This document shows positions 1-9,202 of a DNA stretch of 64,000 bases, in pieces. The first letter of the stretch is position 1, and every line of letters starts with the position of its first letter. The DNA comes from Vannielia litorea (lineage in GTDB: Bacteria; Pseudomonadota; Alphaproteobacteria; Rhodobacterales; Rhodobacteraceae). Under the pieces are notes generated by a model. It made no database searches. It saw only the letters and a list, made by a program, of their open reading frames with translations, and was not told the DNA's origin. Location: contig NZ_JAHVJR010000001.1 in assembly GCF_019801175.1 (NCBI RefSeq), positions 2,542,001 to 2,606,000 of the forward strand, written 5' to 3'. The translations under genes were made by a program, and so were the position numbers.

Positions 1-459
1 ATCGCCCAGCACGATATAGCTGATCCCCCGGAACAGGCTCATGGTGCCGATCGTCACCACGATCGAGGGCAACCCGAGCCGGGTGACGAGCACCGCATTG
101 AACGCGCCGCAGGCCAGCCCGGTCGCCAGCCCGATCAGCACCAGCCCCGGCGTGCCGACGCCAAACTGCACCGCCGCCCCCATCGCCGTGGAGGCCAGCG
201 CGATGATCGCAGCCACGCTCAGGTCTATCTCGCCCGAGATGATGAGCAGTGCCATGGCAAAGGCGATCATGGCCTTCTCGGTGAAGTTGAAGGTCGCGTC
301 CGAGAGGTTCCACGCGTTCAGGAAGTATGGGGAGGCAAAGCTGTTGGCGATGAAGATCGCCACCGCCACCAGCAGCAGCAGGCTCTCCCAGCTTTTCAGC
401 CGCGCCTCCAGCGGCGAGCGCAAGCGGTCGGGGATATGCCGTGTCGTCGTCTCGCTCAT
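1..459 (-). CDS. rhaQ: Rhamnose ABC transporter permease RhaQ (3' part cut by window edge)
   Basis: Inner-membrane permease of a sugar ABC importer of the RbsC/BPD_transp_2 family. Only the first 153 codons lie in the window. They show a cytoplasmic N-terminus followed by hydrophobic helices and the family stretch IISGEIDLSVAAIIAL, then TIGTMSLFRGISYIV. The ATG overlaps the stop of the upstream permease gene as ATGA, so the two are translationally coupled. The order rhaR-S-T-P-Q matches the Rhizobium leguminosarum rhamnose operon, which is why this second permease is called RhaQ; P and Q cannot be told apart from sequence alone. In that operon a mutarotase (rhaU) and kinase (rhaK) come next, and here they would lie beyond the left edge. 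Confidence 0.88.
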   Translation of the reverse strand, partial: MSETTTRHIPDRLRSPLEARLKSWESLLLLVAVAIFIANSFASPYFLNAWNLSDATFNFTEKAMIAFAMALLIISGEIDLSVAAIIALASTAMGAAVQFGVGTPGLVLIGLATGLACGAFNAVLVTRLGLPSIVVTIGTMSLFRGISYIVLGD

Positions 460-1439
460 GCCGCCTGCTCCGCCGATTTGAGGATGATCCGCCCCTTCAC
501 CCGTGCCGCACGGGCATTGACCGCAACAGCGATGATGATCGCCGCGCCGGAGATGGCAAGCTGCCAGAACGGCGAGATATCGACCACCGGCAGCGCGTTC
601 TTGATGACGCCGAGAAAGAGCGCGCCTAGCAGCGCCCCGCCCACCGTGCCCACACCGCCCGCGATGGAGATGCCGCCGATGACGCAGGCGGCCACCACAT
701 CGAGCTCGAAGCCCCCGGCGATATCGACATAGGCCACCGCGTAGCGCGAGACCCAGAGGTAGCCGGTGAACCCGGCGAGAGCGCCCGAGATGGTGAAGGC
801 CCAGAACTGGGTGCGGCCCACGTCCAGCCCGGTATAGACCGCCGCATGGGGGTTGCCGCCCACCGCGTAGAAGGCGCGGCCAAGGCGCGTGCGGGTCATC
901 ACCACGGCAAAGACCGCGACAGCCATCAGCGCCACCCAGCTGAGCATCGGCAGGCCCAGAAGCTCCGCCCGGGGGAAGGCCTTGAACCCTTCGCTCATCT
1001 CGTGGCTGTTCACCCATTTGCCGTCCGAGATCAAAAAGATGATGCCCCGGAAAATCGTCATCGTGCCCAGCGTCACCACGATGGGCGGGATTTGCAGCTT
1101 CCAGACCAACAGGCCGTTGACCATGCCCATCAGCGTGCCCAGCGCCAGCGCCACGGCGAGGATCACCGCCACCGGCACGCCGGGGAAGCTGACGTTGATC
1201 ATCGCCACCACCATGCCGGTCAGCGCAAGATTGGCGGCCACCGACAGGTCGATGCACTTGGTCAGGATTACGATCATCTGGCCGATGGCCAGCAGGATCA
1301 GCGGCGAAGTGTCGTTGAACACATGTGCAAGGTTGCCCGGCGCGATGAAGCCCGGAAAGCGCGTGGCGATCAGCGCCAGCAGCACCGCGATGGCCCCCAG
1401 CAGGAGCGCCTCGCGCGATGAAATCAGGCGTTGCAACAT
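456..1439 (-). CDS. rhaP: Rhamnose ABC transporter permease RhaP
   Basis: Inner-membrane permease for L-rhamnose uptake, 327 residues with about eight to ten hydrophobic helices and the RbsC-family stretch LTKCIDLSVAANLALTG. I start it at the ATG at 1439 because GAGGT lies about 6 bases upstream and the upstream ATPase gene has just stopped at 1456. Earlier in-frame starts (ATG at 1472, TTG at 1481) would overlap that gene and give a charged extension MRRAFESEVGA. It sits between rhaT and rhaQ, with an ATGA overlap into rhaQ. Family assignment is certain; the rhamnose substrate is inferred from the flanking rhaD, rhaI and rhaR genes. Confidence 0.9.
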   Translation of the reverse strand: MLQRLISSREALLLGAIAVLLALIATRFPGFIAPGNLAHVFNDTSPLILLAIGQMIVILTKCIDLSVAANLALTGMVVAMINVSFPGVPVAVILAVALALGTLMGMVNGLLVWKLQIPPIVVTLGTMTIFRGIIFLISDGKWVNSHEMSEGFKAFPRAELLGLPMLSWVALMAVAVFAVVMTRTRLGRAFYAVGGNPHAAVYTGLDVGRTQFWAFTISGALAGFTGYLWVSRYAVAYVDIAGGFELDVVAACVIGGISIAGGVGTVGGALLGALFLGVIKNALPVVDISPFWQLAISGAAIIIAVAVNARAARVKGRIILKSAEQAA

Positions 1440-1455
1440 GGCGCCCACCTCGCTC

Positions 1456-2994
1456 TCAAATGCCCGCCGCATGGCGGACAAGGGTTTCAGGGGTCAGGTC
1501 GTCGCCCTCCAACTCGGCGGCAATCCGGCCTTCGCGCATCACGATCACCCTGTCCGACATCCCTAGGATCTCGGGGATCTCGGAGCTGACCATGATCACC
1601 GCCAGCCCCTGTGCGGCCAGTTCGGCCATAAACTCATGCACCGCCGCCTTGGAGCCAATGTCGATGCCCTTGGTCGGCTCGTCTAGGATGATCACCCGCG
1701 GCTTGGTCGCGAGCCATTTGGCGATCACCACCTTCTGCTGGTTGCCGCCCGAGAGGCTGCCCACCGGGGTATCCAGCGAAGCGGCCCGCAAGTCGAGCCG
1801 CTCGGTGTATTCGCGCGCCAGCCGGAACTCCTCGGCCAGCTTCAGAAAGCCCCGGCGCGAGGTGCGGCCCAGCGAAGGCAGCGTGACGTTCTGAAAGATC
1901 GGCATGGCGGTGATCGCGCCCTGCTTGCCGCGGTCCTCCGGCACATAGACGATGCCCTGCGCAATCGCCTCGGCGGGTGAGCGCACAACGGCCAGCTCTC
2001 CCTCGATCTTCGTCACCCCCTTGGAGGGCCGGGTGATGCCGAAGAGCGCCTGCATGAACTCCGAGCGCCCGGCACCAACCAGCCCGTAAAAGCCAAGGAT
2101 CTCGCCGCGCTTGAGTGAAAAGCCGATCTCGTCAAACTCGGTCGGATGGCTGTAGCCCACGACCTGCAGCACCTCTTCGCCCGGCGCGCTTTGCCGGTCG
2201 GGGAAGACCTGGCTCACATCGCGGCCGACCATCATCTTGACCAGCGCCGCCTCGTCGATCTCCGAGATCAGCCCGTCACCGATGAACTGCCCGTCGCGGA
2301 ACACGGTGTAACGGTCCGCGATGCGGAAGATCTCGTCGAACTTGTGGCTGATGAACAAAATGGCCTTGCCCTGTGCCTTCAGCTTCTCGACCAGCTCATA
2401 AAGCTCCTCGATCTCCTTGTGAGAGAGCGCGGCGGTCGGCTCGTCCATGATCACGACGCGGGCATCGACAGAGAGCGCGCGGGCGATGGCAACAAGGTGC
2501 TTGTTGGCGATGCCGAGGTCGCGCAGCCGGGTGGCCGAGTCAATCTCGGCGCCGATACCGCGCAGGATCTCGCCCGCCCGCGCCTGCATGCTGCGCCAGT
2601 CGATCAGGCCGAACCGCCCGCGCGGGGCGTGGCCCAAAAAAATGTTCTCTGCGACCGAAAGCTCGTCAAACAGCACGGTCTCCTGATGGATCGCCGTCAC
2701 CCCGGCGCGGGCCGCATCCTGCGCGGTCGGAAACTGCACCGGCGCGCCATCCACCAGAATGGCCCCACCGTCCGGCTGGTAGATGCCCGTGAGAGTCTTC
2801 ACCACGGTCGATTTGCCCGCCCCGTTCTCGCCCACCAGCGCCGTTACCTCGCCCGGGTAGAGCCGGAGCGACACGCCATCGAGCGCTTTCACGCCCGGAA
2901 AGGCCTTGGTGATGCCCTCCAGCGCCAGCACGGGGCTGCCGTTGGCAGCTGCCTCATCGGCTTGGGCTTGATCGGCCTGGGATTGCATCAGCAT
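1456..2994 (-). CDS. rhaT: Rhamnose ABC transporter ATP-binding protein RhaT
   Basis: Double-domain sugar ABC ATPase (RbsA/XylG/MglA type), 512 residues. The N-terminal domain has Walker A GENGAGKST (55-63) and Walker B VVIMDEPTAALS (179-190), but the signature between them is degenerate (LGIANKHLVAIARAL). The C-terminal domain has a degenerate Walker A (GLVGAGRSE), a good signature LSGGNQQ (414-420) and Walker B VIILDEPTKGID. This asymmetry is normal for the family. It would power the RhaP/RhaQ permease on the cytoplasmic face. A 137-base gap containing a strong hairpin separates it from rhaS. The name follows the rhizobial operon and must not be confused with the unrelated E. coli rhamnose-proton symporter RhaT. 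Confidence 0.92.
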   Translation of the reverse strand: MLMQSQADQAQADEAAANGSPVLALEGITKAFPGVKALDGVSLRLYPGEVTALVGENGAGKSTVVKTLTGIYQPDGGAILVDGAPVQFPTAQDAARAGVTAIHQETVLFDELSVAENIFLGHAPRGRFGLIDWRSMQARAGEILRGIGAEIDSATRLRDLGIANKHLVAIARALSVDARVVIMDEPTAALSHKEIEELYELVEKLKAQGKAILFISHKFDEIFRIADRYTVFRDGQFIGDGLISEIDEAALVKMMVGRDVSQVFPDRQSAPGEEVLQVVGYSHPTEFDEIGFSLKRGEILGFYGLVGAGRSEFMQALFGITRPSKGVTKIEGELAVVRSPAEAIAQGIVYVPEDRGKQGAITAMPIFQNVTLPSLGRTSRRGFLKLAEEFRLAREYTERLDLRAASLDTPVGSLSGGNQQKVVIAKWLATKPRVIILDEPTKGIDIGSKAAVHEFMAELAAQGLAVIMVSSEIPEILGMSDRVIVMREGRIAAELEGDDLTPETLVRHAAGI

Positions 2995-3093
2995 GCCCGC
3001 TCCATCGGGGCCCGCGCAGGAGCCCGTGTTAACCGTTTGCGATTGCGCGAATGGTCCGGCGCGCAGGGACTTGCCCCGCTGGCCGGAAACTGT

Positions 3094-3123
3094 GCCCCGG
3101 CGCAGGCCAAGCCGCGCCGGGGC
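3094..3123 (-). other. Intercistronic hairpin after rhaS
   Basis: Perfect 10-bp inverted repeat, GCCCCGGCGC and GCGCCGGGGC with a 10-base loop, starting 8 bases after the rhaS stop on the transcribed strand. No U-run follows, so it is not a standard terminator. Such hairpins commonly protect the message of a binding-protein gene so that it accumulates above the downstream ATPase and permease messages; that role is inferred. Confidence 0.7.
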
Positions 3124-3131
3124 ATTACCGA

Positions 3132-4133
3132 TCAGAAGATCGACTTGAACTCGTCGATGTTCGAGCTGTCATAAACGAACGGGTCGGCCATCGCGCCCGA
3201 GGTCGTCTCATCCAGCGTCACCTCGCCCATGCGGCCCATCGGGATGGACGCGCCCGGCTCGGCGGTGGCCGCGCCTGAGGCGAGGGCATGGGCGATCATC
3301 GTGGCCGAGTAGCCAAGATCGATCGGGTTCCAGATCGCGAAGGACTTGGAGGCACCGCTCTCGATGGCCCCGGCCATCTCGGAGGGCAGGCCAAGACCGG
3401 TCACGTTGATCTCGCCCGCCTTGCCGGCGTCCTGCACTGCCTGCGCGGCGGCCACGATCCCCACGGAGGTCGGCGCGATGATCGCGTCGAGATCGGGGTA
3501 AGACTGCATGAGGCCCTGCGCCTCGCGGTAGGACTTGTCGGCAAGGTCATCGCCATAGACGGTGCCCACCACCTCGATGCCCGGATAGTCCGGCAGCACC
3601 TTGTTCATCTCTTCGATCCAGATGTTCTGGTTCGTCGCCGTGGCAGAGGCCGAGAGCACGGCCACCTGCCCGCCGTCCGGCAGGTGATCGGCAGCCAGCT
3701 TAATGATCATATTGCCAATGAGCGGGTTGGACGAGGGGTTGAGGTGCATAGAGCGGCCCTCTTCGGCCACGCCGCTATCCCACGAAATCACGGTGATGCC
3801 ACGCTGCTGCGCCTTTTTCAGCGCAGGCACCAGCGCGTCGGGGTCGTTGGCGGAGATCGCGATGGCATCGACACCCTGCGCAATCAGCGCGTTGATCACC
3901 TCGATCTGGCCCTCGGCGGTGGTGTCGGTCGGGCCGGTGTAGATGATCTCCACGTTGCCCAGCTCGCCAGCAGCCTCTTCGGCCCCCTTGGCGGCGGCCT
4001 CGAAAAAGCCGATCCCGAGCGCCTTGACCACCAGCGCGATGCGCATGTTGTCCTGCGCCATCGCGCTGGTGCCCATGAGGCTGACAGCGAGGCTGGCGCC
4101 TGCGAGAAGTTTGGTAAAGTTGCGACGGATCAT
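3132..4133 (-). CDS. rhaS: Rhamnose ABC transporter periplasmic binding protein RhaS
   Basis: Periplasmic sugar-binding protein (Peripla_BP_4, RbsB-like), 333 residues. A signal peptide covers the first 26 or so residues (MIRRN basic start, hydrophobic core, cleavage after TSAMA). The mature protein has the two-lobed periplasmic fold pattern, with VDAIAISANDPDALVPALKKA and ITVISWDSGV as typical ligand-pocket regions. The ATG at 4133 is chosen because GGGAGGAAACC precedes it and the signal peptide begins there; the frame is open further upstream but that part is arginine-rich and overlaps rhaR. First gene of the transporter after rhaR. Confidence 0.93.
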   Translation of the reverse strand: MIRRNFTKLLAGASLAVSLMGTSAMAQDNMRIALVVKALGIGFFEAAAKGAEEAAGELGNVEIIYTGPTDTTAEGQIEVINALIAQGVDAIAISANDPDALVPALKKAQQRGITVISWDSGVAEEGRSMHLNPSSNPLIGNMIIKLAADHLPDGGQVAVLSASATATNQNIWIEEMNKVLPDYPGIEVVGTVYGDDLADKSYREAQGLMQSYPDLDAIIAPTSVGIVAAAQAVQDAGKAGEINVTGLGLPSEMAGAIESGASKSFAIWNPIDLGYSATMIAHALASGAATAEPGASIPMGRMGEVTLDETTSGAMADPFVYDSSNIDEFKSIF

Positions 4134-4171
4134 GGTTTCCTCCCTGAGATCACGATGCATGTTCCGGCGGG

Positions 4172-4972
4172 TCAGCCCGCCTCTTCCTGCTGGGCCGCGC
4201 CACTCTGCGCGACGATCAGCGTCACCTCTGCCGCCTCGAGCATGGCGGCGGCCTTGTCGGGGATCCCCTCGTCGGTGATCACCGTGTCGATCCGGGTCAG
4301 CGGGCACAGCACAAGGCTGGACCGGTTGGCGAACTTTGAACTGTCGACCAGCACCACCAGCTCGTCGGCCTGCCCGATCAGCTTCTGCTCGGCCTGAATC
4401 AGCAGCGGGTCGGCCTCCATCAGCCCCAGCGGCCCGAGGCCCTGCGCCCCCATGAACATCCGGCGGGCATAGAAATTGCGCGTCACATCATTGTCGAAGG
4501 GCGACAGGATGATGTTCTGCTCGCGGTAAATCACGCCACCCGAGAGCATCACCGTGTTCTTGGAATGCTTCAGCAGGTGCTCGGCGATCGGGAAGGAGTT
4601 GGTGAACACCTGGCACCGGCGCGAAGCCAGCGGGTGCACCATCTGAAAGGTCGTGGTGCCGCCATTGATGATGATCGAGTCGCCGTCGTCGCACAGCTCC
4701 ACCGCCGCGCGGGCAATCGCCTGCTTCTCGTGGCTGTGCATGGTTTCGCTGACGGCAAAGGGCCGCCCGGCCAGCCCGACGAACTGCGGCGGCGTGATCG
4801 CCTCCGCCCCGCCCCGCACCCGGCGCAGCTTCTTTTGCGCATCGAGCGCGGCAATGTCACGGCGAATCGTGGCTTCGGAGGCTTCGGTCAGGTTGCACAG
4901 GTCCACCACCGTCACGACCGGCCGGTCCTGAACGGCGGAAAGGATGATCCTGTGGCGTTCCTTCTCGTGCAT
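4172..4972 (-). CDS. rhaR: DeoR-family repressor of rhamnose catabolism RhaR
   Basis: DeoR-type transcription regulator, 266 residues. The N-terminus is a winged helix (residues 3-57, ending in ATIRRDIAALDAQKKLRRVRGG, the family signature region) and the rest is the DeoRC sensor domain that binds a sugar phosphate. The start at 4972 has a strong GGGAGGTGCCA ribosome site. It is divergent from rhaD across a 189-base control region holding a long inverted repeat. In Rhizobium leguminosarum RhaR is the negative regulator of the rha genes; the same role is inferred here from identical context. Confidence 0.92.
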   Translation of the reverse strand: MHEKERHRIILSAVQDRPVVTVVDLCNLTEASEATIRRDIAALDAQKKLRRVRGGAEAITPPQFVGLAGRPFAVSETMHSHEKQAIARAAVELCDDGDSIIINGGTTTFQMVHPLASRRCQVFTNSFPIAEHLLKHSKNTVMLSGGVIYREQNIILSPFDNDVTRNFYARRMFMGAQGLGPLGLMEADPLLIQAEQKLIGQADELVVLVDSSKFANRSSLVLCPLTRIDTVITDEGIPDKAAAMLEAAEVTLIVAQSGAAQQEEAG

Positions 4973-5017
4973 TGGCACCTCCCGTTGAGCGGCGAGATTT
5001 GCCGGATTCGGCGGGAT

Positions 5018-5090
5018 TGTCAATCATTACCGATCACAAACAGTCATTCTGCGCCGCAGCATGATTGGTTTTGATCGTTTGAGATTGACA
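5018..5090. promoter_or_regulatory. Divergent rhaR/rhaD control region with inverted operator-like repeat
   Basis: The 189 bases between rhaR and rhaD carry two inverted copies of TGTCAATC-N5-CGATCA. One arm is at 5018-5036 and the other, as its reverse complement TGATCG-N5-GATTGACA, at 5072-5090. Fourteen defined positions per arm match exactly. The arm centres are 54 bp apart, about five helical turns, which fits a DeoR-family tetramer looping between two sites. The arms flank the middle of the gap, where both promoters should lie. Binding by RhaR is inferred. Confidence 0.65.
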
Positions 5091-5161
5091 TTCCGCCGCA
5101 GCGCCGTCAGGTTCCCGGCGAGGAACAGGCGCTGGCTGCGGGCGCCCATCGGGAGGATGCC

Positions 5162-7276
5162 ATGTTGAAGACCGCCGGAAAAACTTCGGAAAATCAGCTT
5201 CTTGAGAACCGCTGGAACGAGGCCGATGCCGCCGGCATGAGCGAGTCGGAGCTGCTGCTCTACCGCTCCAATATCCTCGGCTCCGACAAGCGCGTCACCA
5301 ACTATGGGGGCGGCAACACTTCCGCCAAGGTGATGGAGGTCGATCCGCTCACCGGCAAGGAGGTCGAGGTGCTCTGGGTCAAGGGCTCGGGCGGAGACAT
5401 CGGCTCGATGAAGCTCGACGGCTTCGCCACGCTCTACATGGAGAAGCTGGAGGCCCTCAAAGCCCTCTACCGCGGCCCCGAGCATGAAGACGAGATGGTC
5501 GGCTACCTCCCCCATTGCACCTTCAACCTCAACGCCCGCGCCGCCTCCATCGACACACCGCTGCACGCCTATGTGCCGCGCAAACATGTCGACCATGTCC
5601 ACGCCGACGCGATCATCGCCATCGCCGCCTCCAAAAACTCCGAGGCGCTGACCCAAGAGATTTTCGGCGACAGGATCGGCTGGCTCCCGTGGAAGCGCCC
5701 GGGCTACGAATTGGGTCTCTGGCTGGAGAAGTTCTGCCTCAAAAACCCCAAGGCCGATGGCGTTGTGCTTGAAAGCCACGGCCTCTTCACTTGGGGCGAT
5801 ACCGCCCGCACCTGCTATGACAAAACCATCGGGGTCATCAACGAGGCCACCGCTTGGTTGGCCCAGCGCACGGCCGATGTGCCGGCCTTCGGCGGCCCCC
5901 TGCACGAGAGCCTCGGCGAAGCCGAGCGCCGCGCCGTTGCCGCCCGGCTTATGCCCGCGATCCGCGGCTTCGTTTCCGGCAACCAGCACATGGTCGGCCA
6001 TTTCAACGACGAGCCCGCCGTGCTCGAATTCGTCAACGCCCAGAACATGCGCCCGCTGGCCGCCCTCGGCACCTCCTGCCCCGATCACTTCCTGCGCACC
6101 AAGATCCGCCCGCTGGTGGTGGAGTTCGACCCCGCCAAGGGCAACGTCGACGAGGTGCTTGAGGGTCTGCCCGCTCAGGTCGCCGCCTACCGCGACGATT
6201 ACGCCGCCTATTACGAGCGCTGCAAACACGCCAACTCCCCGGCCCTGCGCGACCCCAACGCCGTGGTCTACCTCGTTCCCGGCGTCGGCATGATCACCTT
6301 CGCCAAGGACAAGGCCACCGCCCGCATTTCCGGCGAGTTCTACGTCAACGCAATCAACGTGATGCGCGGCGCCTCAGCGGTCAGCGAATACACCGGCCTG
6401 CCCGAGCAGGAGGCCTTCGATATCGAATACTGGCTGCTCGAAGAGGCCAAGCTGCAACGGATGCCCAAGCCCAAATCCCTCGCGGGCCGTGTCGCGCTGA
6501 TCACCGGCGGCGCGGGCGGCATCGGGGCGGCCACCGCCGCGCGTTACCTCGCCGAGGGCGCCTGCGTGGTGCTGGCCGACATCGCCGAAGACGGGCTGAA
6601 GGCCACACAGGAGCAACTCGCCCAGCGCCACGGGCGCGACGTGGTCCGCTCGGTCATTATGAACGTCACCGACGAGGCCGCCGTGGCCCGCGCCTACGCC
6701 GAGGCGGCGGTGGAGTTCGGCGGCATCGACATTCTGGTATCAAACGCCGGCATCGCCTCCTCCGCGCCCGTCGAGGAGACCTCGCTGGCGCTGTGGAACA
6801 AGAACATGGACATCCTCAGCACCGGCTACTTCCTCGTCAGCCGGGAGGCCTTCCGGCTGATGCGGGTGCAAAAGATGGGCGGCGCCATCGTCTTCGTCGC
6901 CTCCAAGAACGGCCTCGCCGCCTCGCCCAACGCTTCTGCCTATTGCACCGCCAAGGCCGCCGAAATCCACCTCGCCCGCTGCCTTGCGCTCGAAGGCGCC
7001 GAGGCGGGCATCCGGGTGAACGTGGTCAACCCCGATGCGGTGCTGCGCGGCTCCAAGATCTGGGAGGGCGAATGGCTAGACCAGCGCGCCTCGACCTATG
7101 GCACCGACAAGGAGGGGCTGGAGGAGATGTATCGCAACCGCTCCATGCTCAAACGCTCCGTCCTGCCCGAGGACATTGCCGAAGCCGCCTATTTCTTCGC
7201 CGCCGAAACCTCGGCCAAATCGACCGGGAACATCCTCAACGTGGATGCCGGCAACGTTCAGGCCTTCACGCGCTGA
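5162..7276 (+). CDS. rhaD: Bifunctional rhamnulose-1-phosphate aldolase / short-chain dehydrogenase RhaD
   Basis: Fusion enzyme of 704 residues. Residues about 20-400 are a class II aldolase domain with metal-site histidines in VDHVHADA (near 144) and ESHGLFTWG (near 205). Residues about 438-704 are a short-chain dehydrogenase with TGGAGGIG, NAG and the S...YCTAK catalytic pattern. The aldolase half splits L-rhamnulose 1-phosphate to dihydroxyacetone phosphate and L-lactaldehyde; the dehydrogenase half is thought to oxidise lactaldehyde. A GGGAGGATGCC site precedes the ATG. It starts the rightward rha operon and rhaI follows 13 bases after its stop. This fusion is the usual form in rhizobia and Rhodobacteraceae. 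Confidence 0.94.
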   Translation: MLKTAGKTSENQLLENRWNEADAAGMSESELLLYRSNILGSDKRVTNYGGGNTSAKVMEVDPLTGKEVEVLWVKGSGGDIGSMKLDGFATLYMEKLEALKALYRGPEHEDEMVGYLPHCTFNLNARAASIDTPLHAYVPRKHVDHVHADAIIAIAASKNSEALTQEIFGDRIGWLPWKRPGYELGLWLEKFCLKNPKADGVVLESHGLFTWGDTARTCYDKTIGVINEATAWLAQRTADVPAFGGPLHESLGEAERRAVAARLMPAIRGFVSGNQHMVGHFNDEPAVLEFVNAQNMRPLAALGTSCPDHFLRTKIRPLVVEFDPAKGNVDEVLEGLPAQVAAYRDDYAAYYERCKHANSPALRDPNAVVYLVPGVGMITFAKDKATARISGEFYVNAINVMRGASAVSEYTGLPEQEAFDIEYWLLEEAKLQRMPKPKSLAGRVALITGGAGGIGAATAARYLAEGACVVLADIAEDGLKATQEQLAQRHGRDVVRSVIMNVTDEAAVARAYAEAAVEFGGIDILVSNAGIASSAPVEETSLALWNKNMDILSTGYFLVSREAFRLMRVQKMGGAIVFVASKNGLAASPNASAYCTAKAAEIHLARCLALEGAEAGIRVNVVNPDAVLRGSKIWEGEWLDQRASTYGTDKEGLEEMYRNRSMLKRSVLPEDIAEAAYFFAAETSAKSTGNILNVDAGNVQAFTR

Positions 7277-7289
7277 GGAGGAGGGAAGC

Positions 7290-8528
7290 ATGAGTTACGA
7301 AAGCGCCAAGGCCCAATTCGCCAATTGGGGCGTCGATACCGAAGCCGCCCTGAGCCGCCTCGCCACAATCCCGATCTCGATGCACTGCTGGCAGGGTGAT
7401 GACGTGGTCGGCTTCGAGCCCAAGTCCGGCACCTCGGGCGGCGGCATTCAGGCCACCGGCAACCACCCCGGCCGCGCGCGCACCCCTGCCGAGCTGCGCG
7501 CCGACCTCGACTTTGCCTATTCCATGATCCCCGGCAGCCACCGGCTGAACCTGCACGCAATCTACATGGACACCGACGAAACTCCGGGCCGCGACCAGAT
7601 CGAGTTTCGCCACTTCGCCCCTTGGGTCGACTGGGCCCGCGAGGCCGGCATCGGGCTGGATTTCAACCCCACCTTCTTTGCCCACGAAAAGGCAGATGAT
7701 AACCTCACCCTCTCGCACCCCGACAAGGGCATCCGCGATTTCTGGGTCGAGCACGGCTGCCGCAGTCGCGAGATCGCCGCCGAGATGGGCAAGGCCCTCG
7801 GCTCGCCTGCAATCAACAACGTCTGGGTGCCGGACGGCTACAAGGACACCCCGATCGACCGTATGGCCGCCCGCGCCCGGCTCGAAGCTTCACTGGATGA
7901 CATGTTCTCCGAGCCGCTGAACGCCACCCACATGCTGGACGCGGTCGAGAGCAAGCTCTTCGGCATCGGGGTCGAGGCCTGCACCGTCGGCAGCCATGAG
8001 TTCTACCTCGGCTACGCGATCCGCAAGCGAACGCTCCTTTGCCTCGACATGGGCCACTTCCACCCCACCGAGAACATCGCCGACAAGCTCTCGGCCTGCG
8101 CTCTCTCGCTGGGCGATATCCTGCTGCACGTCTCGCGCCCGATGCGCTGGGACAGCGACCACGTGATCCTGTTGAACGATGATATCCAGGCCATGGCCAA
8201 CGAGCTTGTCAGCGCCGATCTGTTGGGCCGCACCCATATCGGGTTGGATTTCTTCGATGCCACCATCAGTCGCACGGCGGCTTGGGTGATAGGCACGCGC
8301 AACATGCAAAAGGCCCTGCTCCGGGCACTGCTGCTGCCACTGGACCGGCTGAAGCAGGCCGAAACCGCGCTCGATTTCTCCACCCGCTTCATGCTGACCG
8401 AAGAGCTGAAAGACATGCCCTATGGCGCGGTCTGGCAGGAGTTCTGCGCGCGGATGGAGCGGCCCGAAGGGATGGCGCTGATCAAGGAACTGGAAGGTTA
8501 TCAGGCCAGCGTGGCGGGCCGCGGCTAG
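7290..8528 (+). CDS. rhaI: L-rhamnose isomerase RhaI
   Basis: Cytoplasmic sugar isomerase of 412 residues converting L-rhamnose to L-rhamnulose. The N-terminal HCWQGDDVVGFE, the metal-site region LNLHAIYMDTDE and LDFNPTFFAH, and the later HVSRPMRWDSDH are typical of the RhaI branch (xylose-isomerase-like TIM barrel). The start at 7290 follows GGAGGAGGGAAGC; a longer open frame upstream lies inside rhaD and is ignored. The downstream kinase step should be encoded by rhaK beyond the left edge of the window. It runs convergently into ectR with 5 bases between the stops. Confidence 0.94.
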   Translation: MSYESAKAQFANWGVDTEAALSRLATIPISMHCWQGDDVVGFEPKSGTSGGGIQATGNHPGRARTPAELRADLDFAYSMIPGSHRLNLHAIYMDTDETPGRDQIEFRHFAPWVDWAREAGIGLDFNPTFFAHEKADDNLTLSHPDKGIRDFWVEHGCRSREIAAEMGKALGSPAINNVWVPDGYKDTPIDRMAARARLEASLDDMFSEPLNATHMLDAVESKLFGIGVEACTVGSHEFYLGYAIRKRTLLCLDMGHFHPTENIADKLSACALSLGDILLHVSRPMRWDSDHVILLNDDIQAMANELVSADLLGRTHIGLDFFDATISRTAAWVIGTRNMQKALLRALLLPLDRLKQAETALDFSTRFMLTEELKDMPYGAVWQEFCARMERPEGMALIKELEGYQASVAGRG

Positions 8529-8533
8529 GCGGT

Positions 8534-9040
8534 TCAGCGCGCCTTCTGCGGGCTGTCGATGGCCCCGGCGGTGAGCACCGGCGAGGCGTCGATCTCTTCG
8601 GCGTCCAGCATCGCTGCCACCCGCTCCAGCGAGGCCACAAGCTGCGCCTGCTCCCAGTCGGCCATCTCGTCGAAGGATCGCACGAACCGCTGCTGAAGCG
8701 CGTCCGGTGCCTCGCGCACAGTCTCCCGCCCGCTCTCGGTGATCACCACGTTGGTCTGCCGCCGGTCGGTCTGCGAGCGCTCGCGGCTGACATGGCCGGT
8801 CGCCTGCAACTTGTCGACCAGCGCGGTGACGGTGGCCTGCACCACGCCCATCTGGTCGGCCAGCGCCTTGGGCGTGGCGCTGCCCTCGGGCCTGCCCCGC
8901 AGAATCTGAAGAACCCTGAGCTGCGCCGGTGTCACCCCGGCAGCCTGCGCCAGATCCCGATCATAAAGCCAGATCGCCCGGATGATGCGCCGCAGGGCGA
9001 TCAGGCTGTCATCAACACGGTCTGCGGGCGAGGCTGTCAT
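8534..9040 (-). CDS. ectR: MarR-family repressor of the ectoine operon EctR
   Basis: MarR-type winged-helix regulator of 168 residues. Helix-turn-helix region is ATPKALADQMGVVQATVTALVDKL followed by the wing ERSQTDRRQTNVVIT, typical of the family. It is divergent from ectA, the arrangement described for EctR in halophilic methylotrophs, where it represses the ect operon. The ATG at 9040 is chosen; a TTG at 9076 would add 12 residues without a clear ribosome site. The 226-base gap to ectA carries a palindrome that is a candidate operator. Confidence 0.85.
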   Translation of the reverse strand: MTASPADRVDDSLIALRRIIRAIWLYDRDLAQAAGVTPAQLRVLQILRGRPEGSATPKALADQMGVVQATVTALVDKLQATGHVSRERSQTDRRQTNVVITESGRETVREAPDALQQRFVRSFDEMADWEQAQLVASLERVAAMLDAEEIDASPVLTAGAIDSPQKAR

Positions 9041-9202
9041 GGCTGAAGTGTGCCACGGCAGCAAAAAACTCTTCAATCCCCAAAGCGTTACGCGCAGGAT
9101 GCTTCAACAAGCTAAACGAAGAGAGCCCTGGATAGGCGTATATTTCACACATAAATCTGGATTTTTCTCTGGTTTCGCGAAGATTTTGTGAAACTTTCCT
9201 TC

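Noticed and set aside
5027..6229. A 400-codon open frame on the minus strand opposite rhaD
   Set aside because: Antisense shadow of a clear enzyme; no ribosome site and low-complexity composition (Gly/Val/Ala/His-rich).
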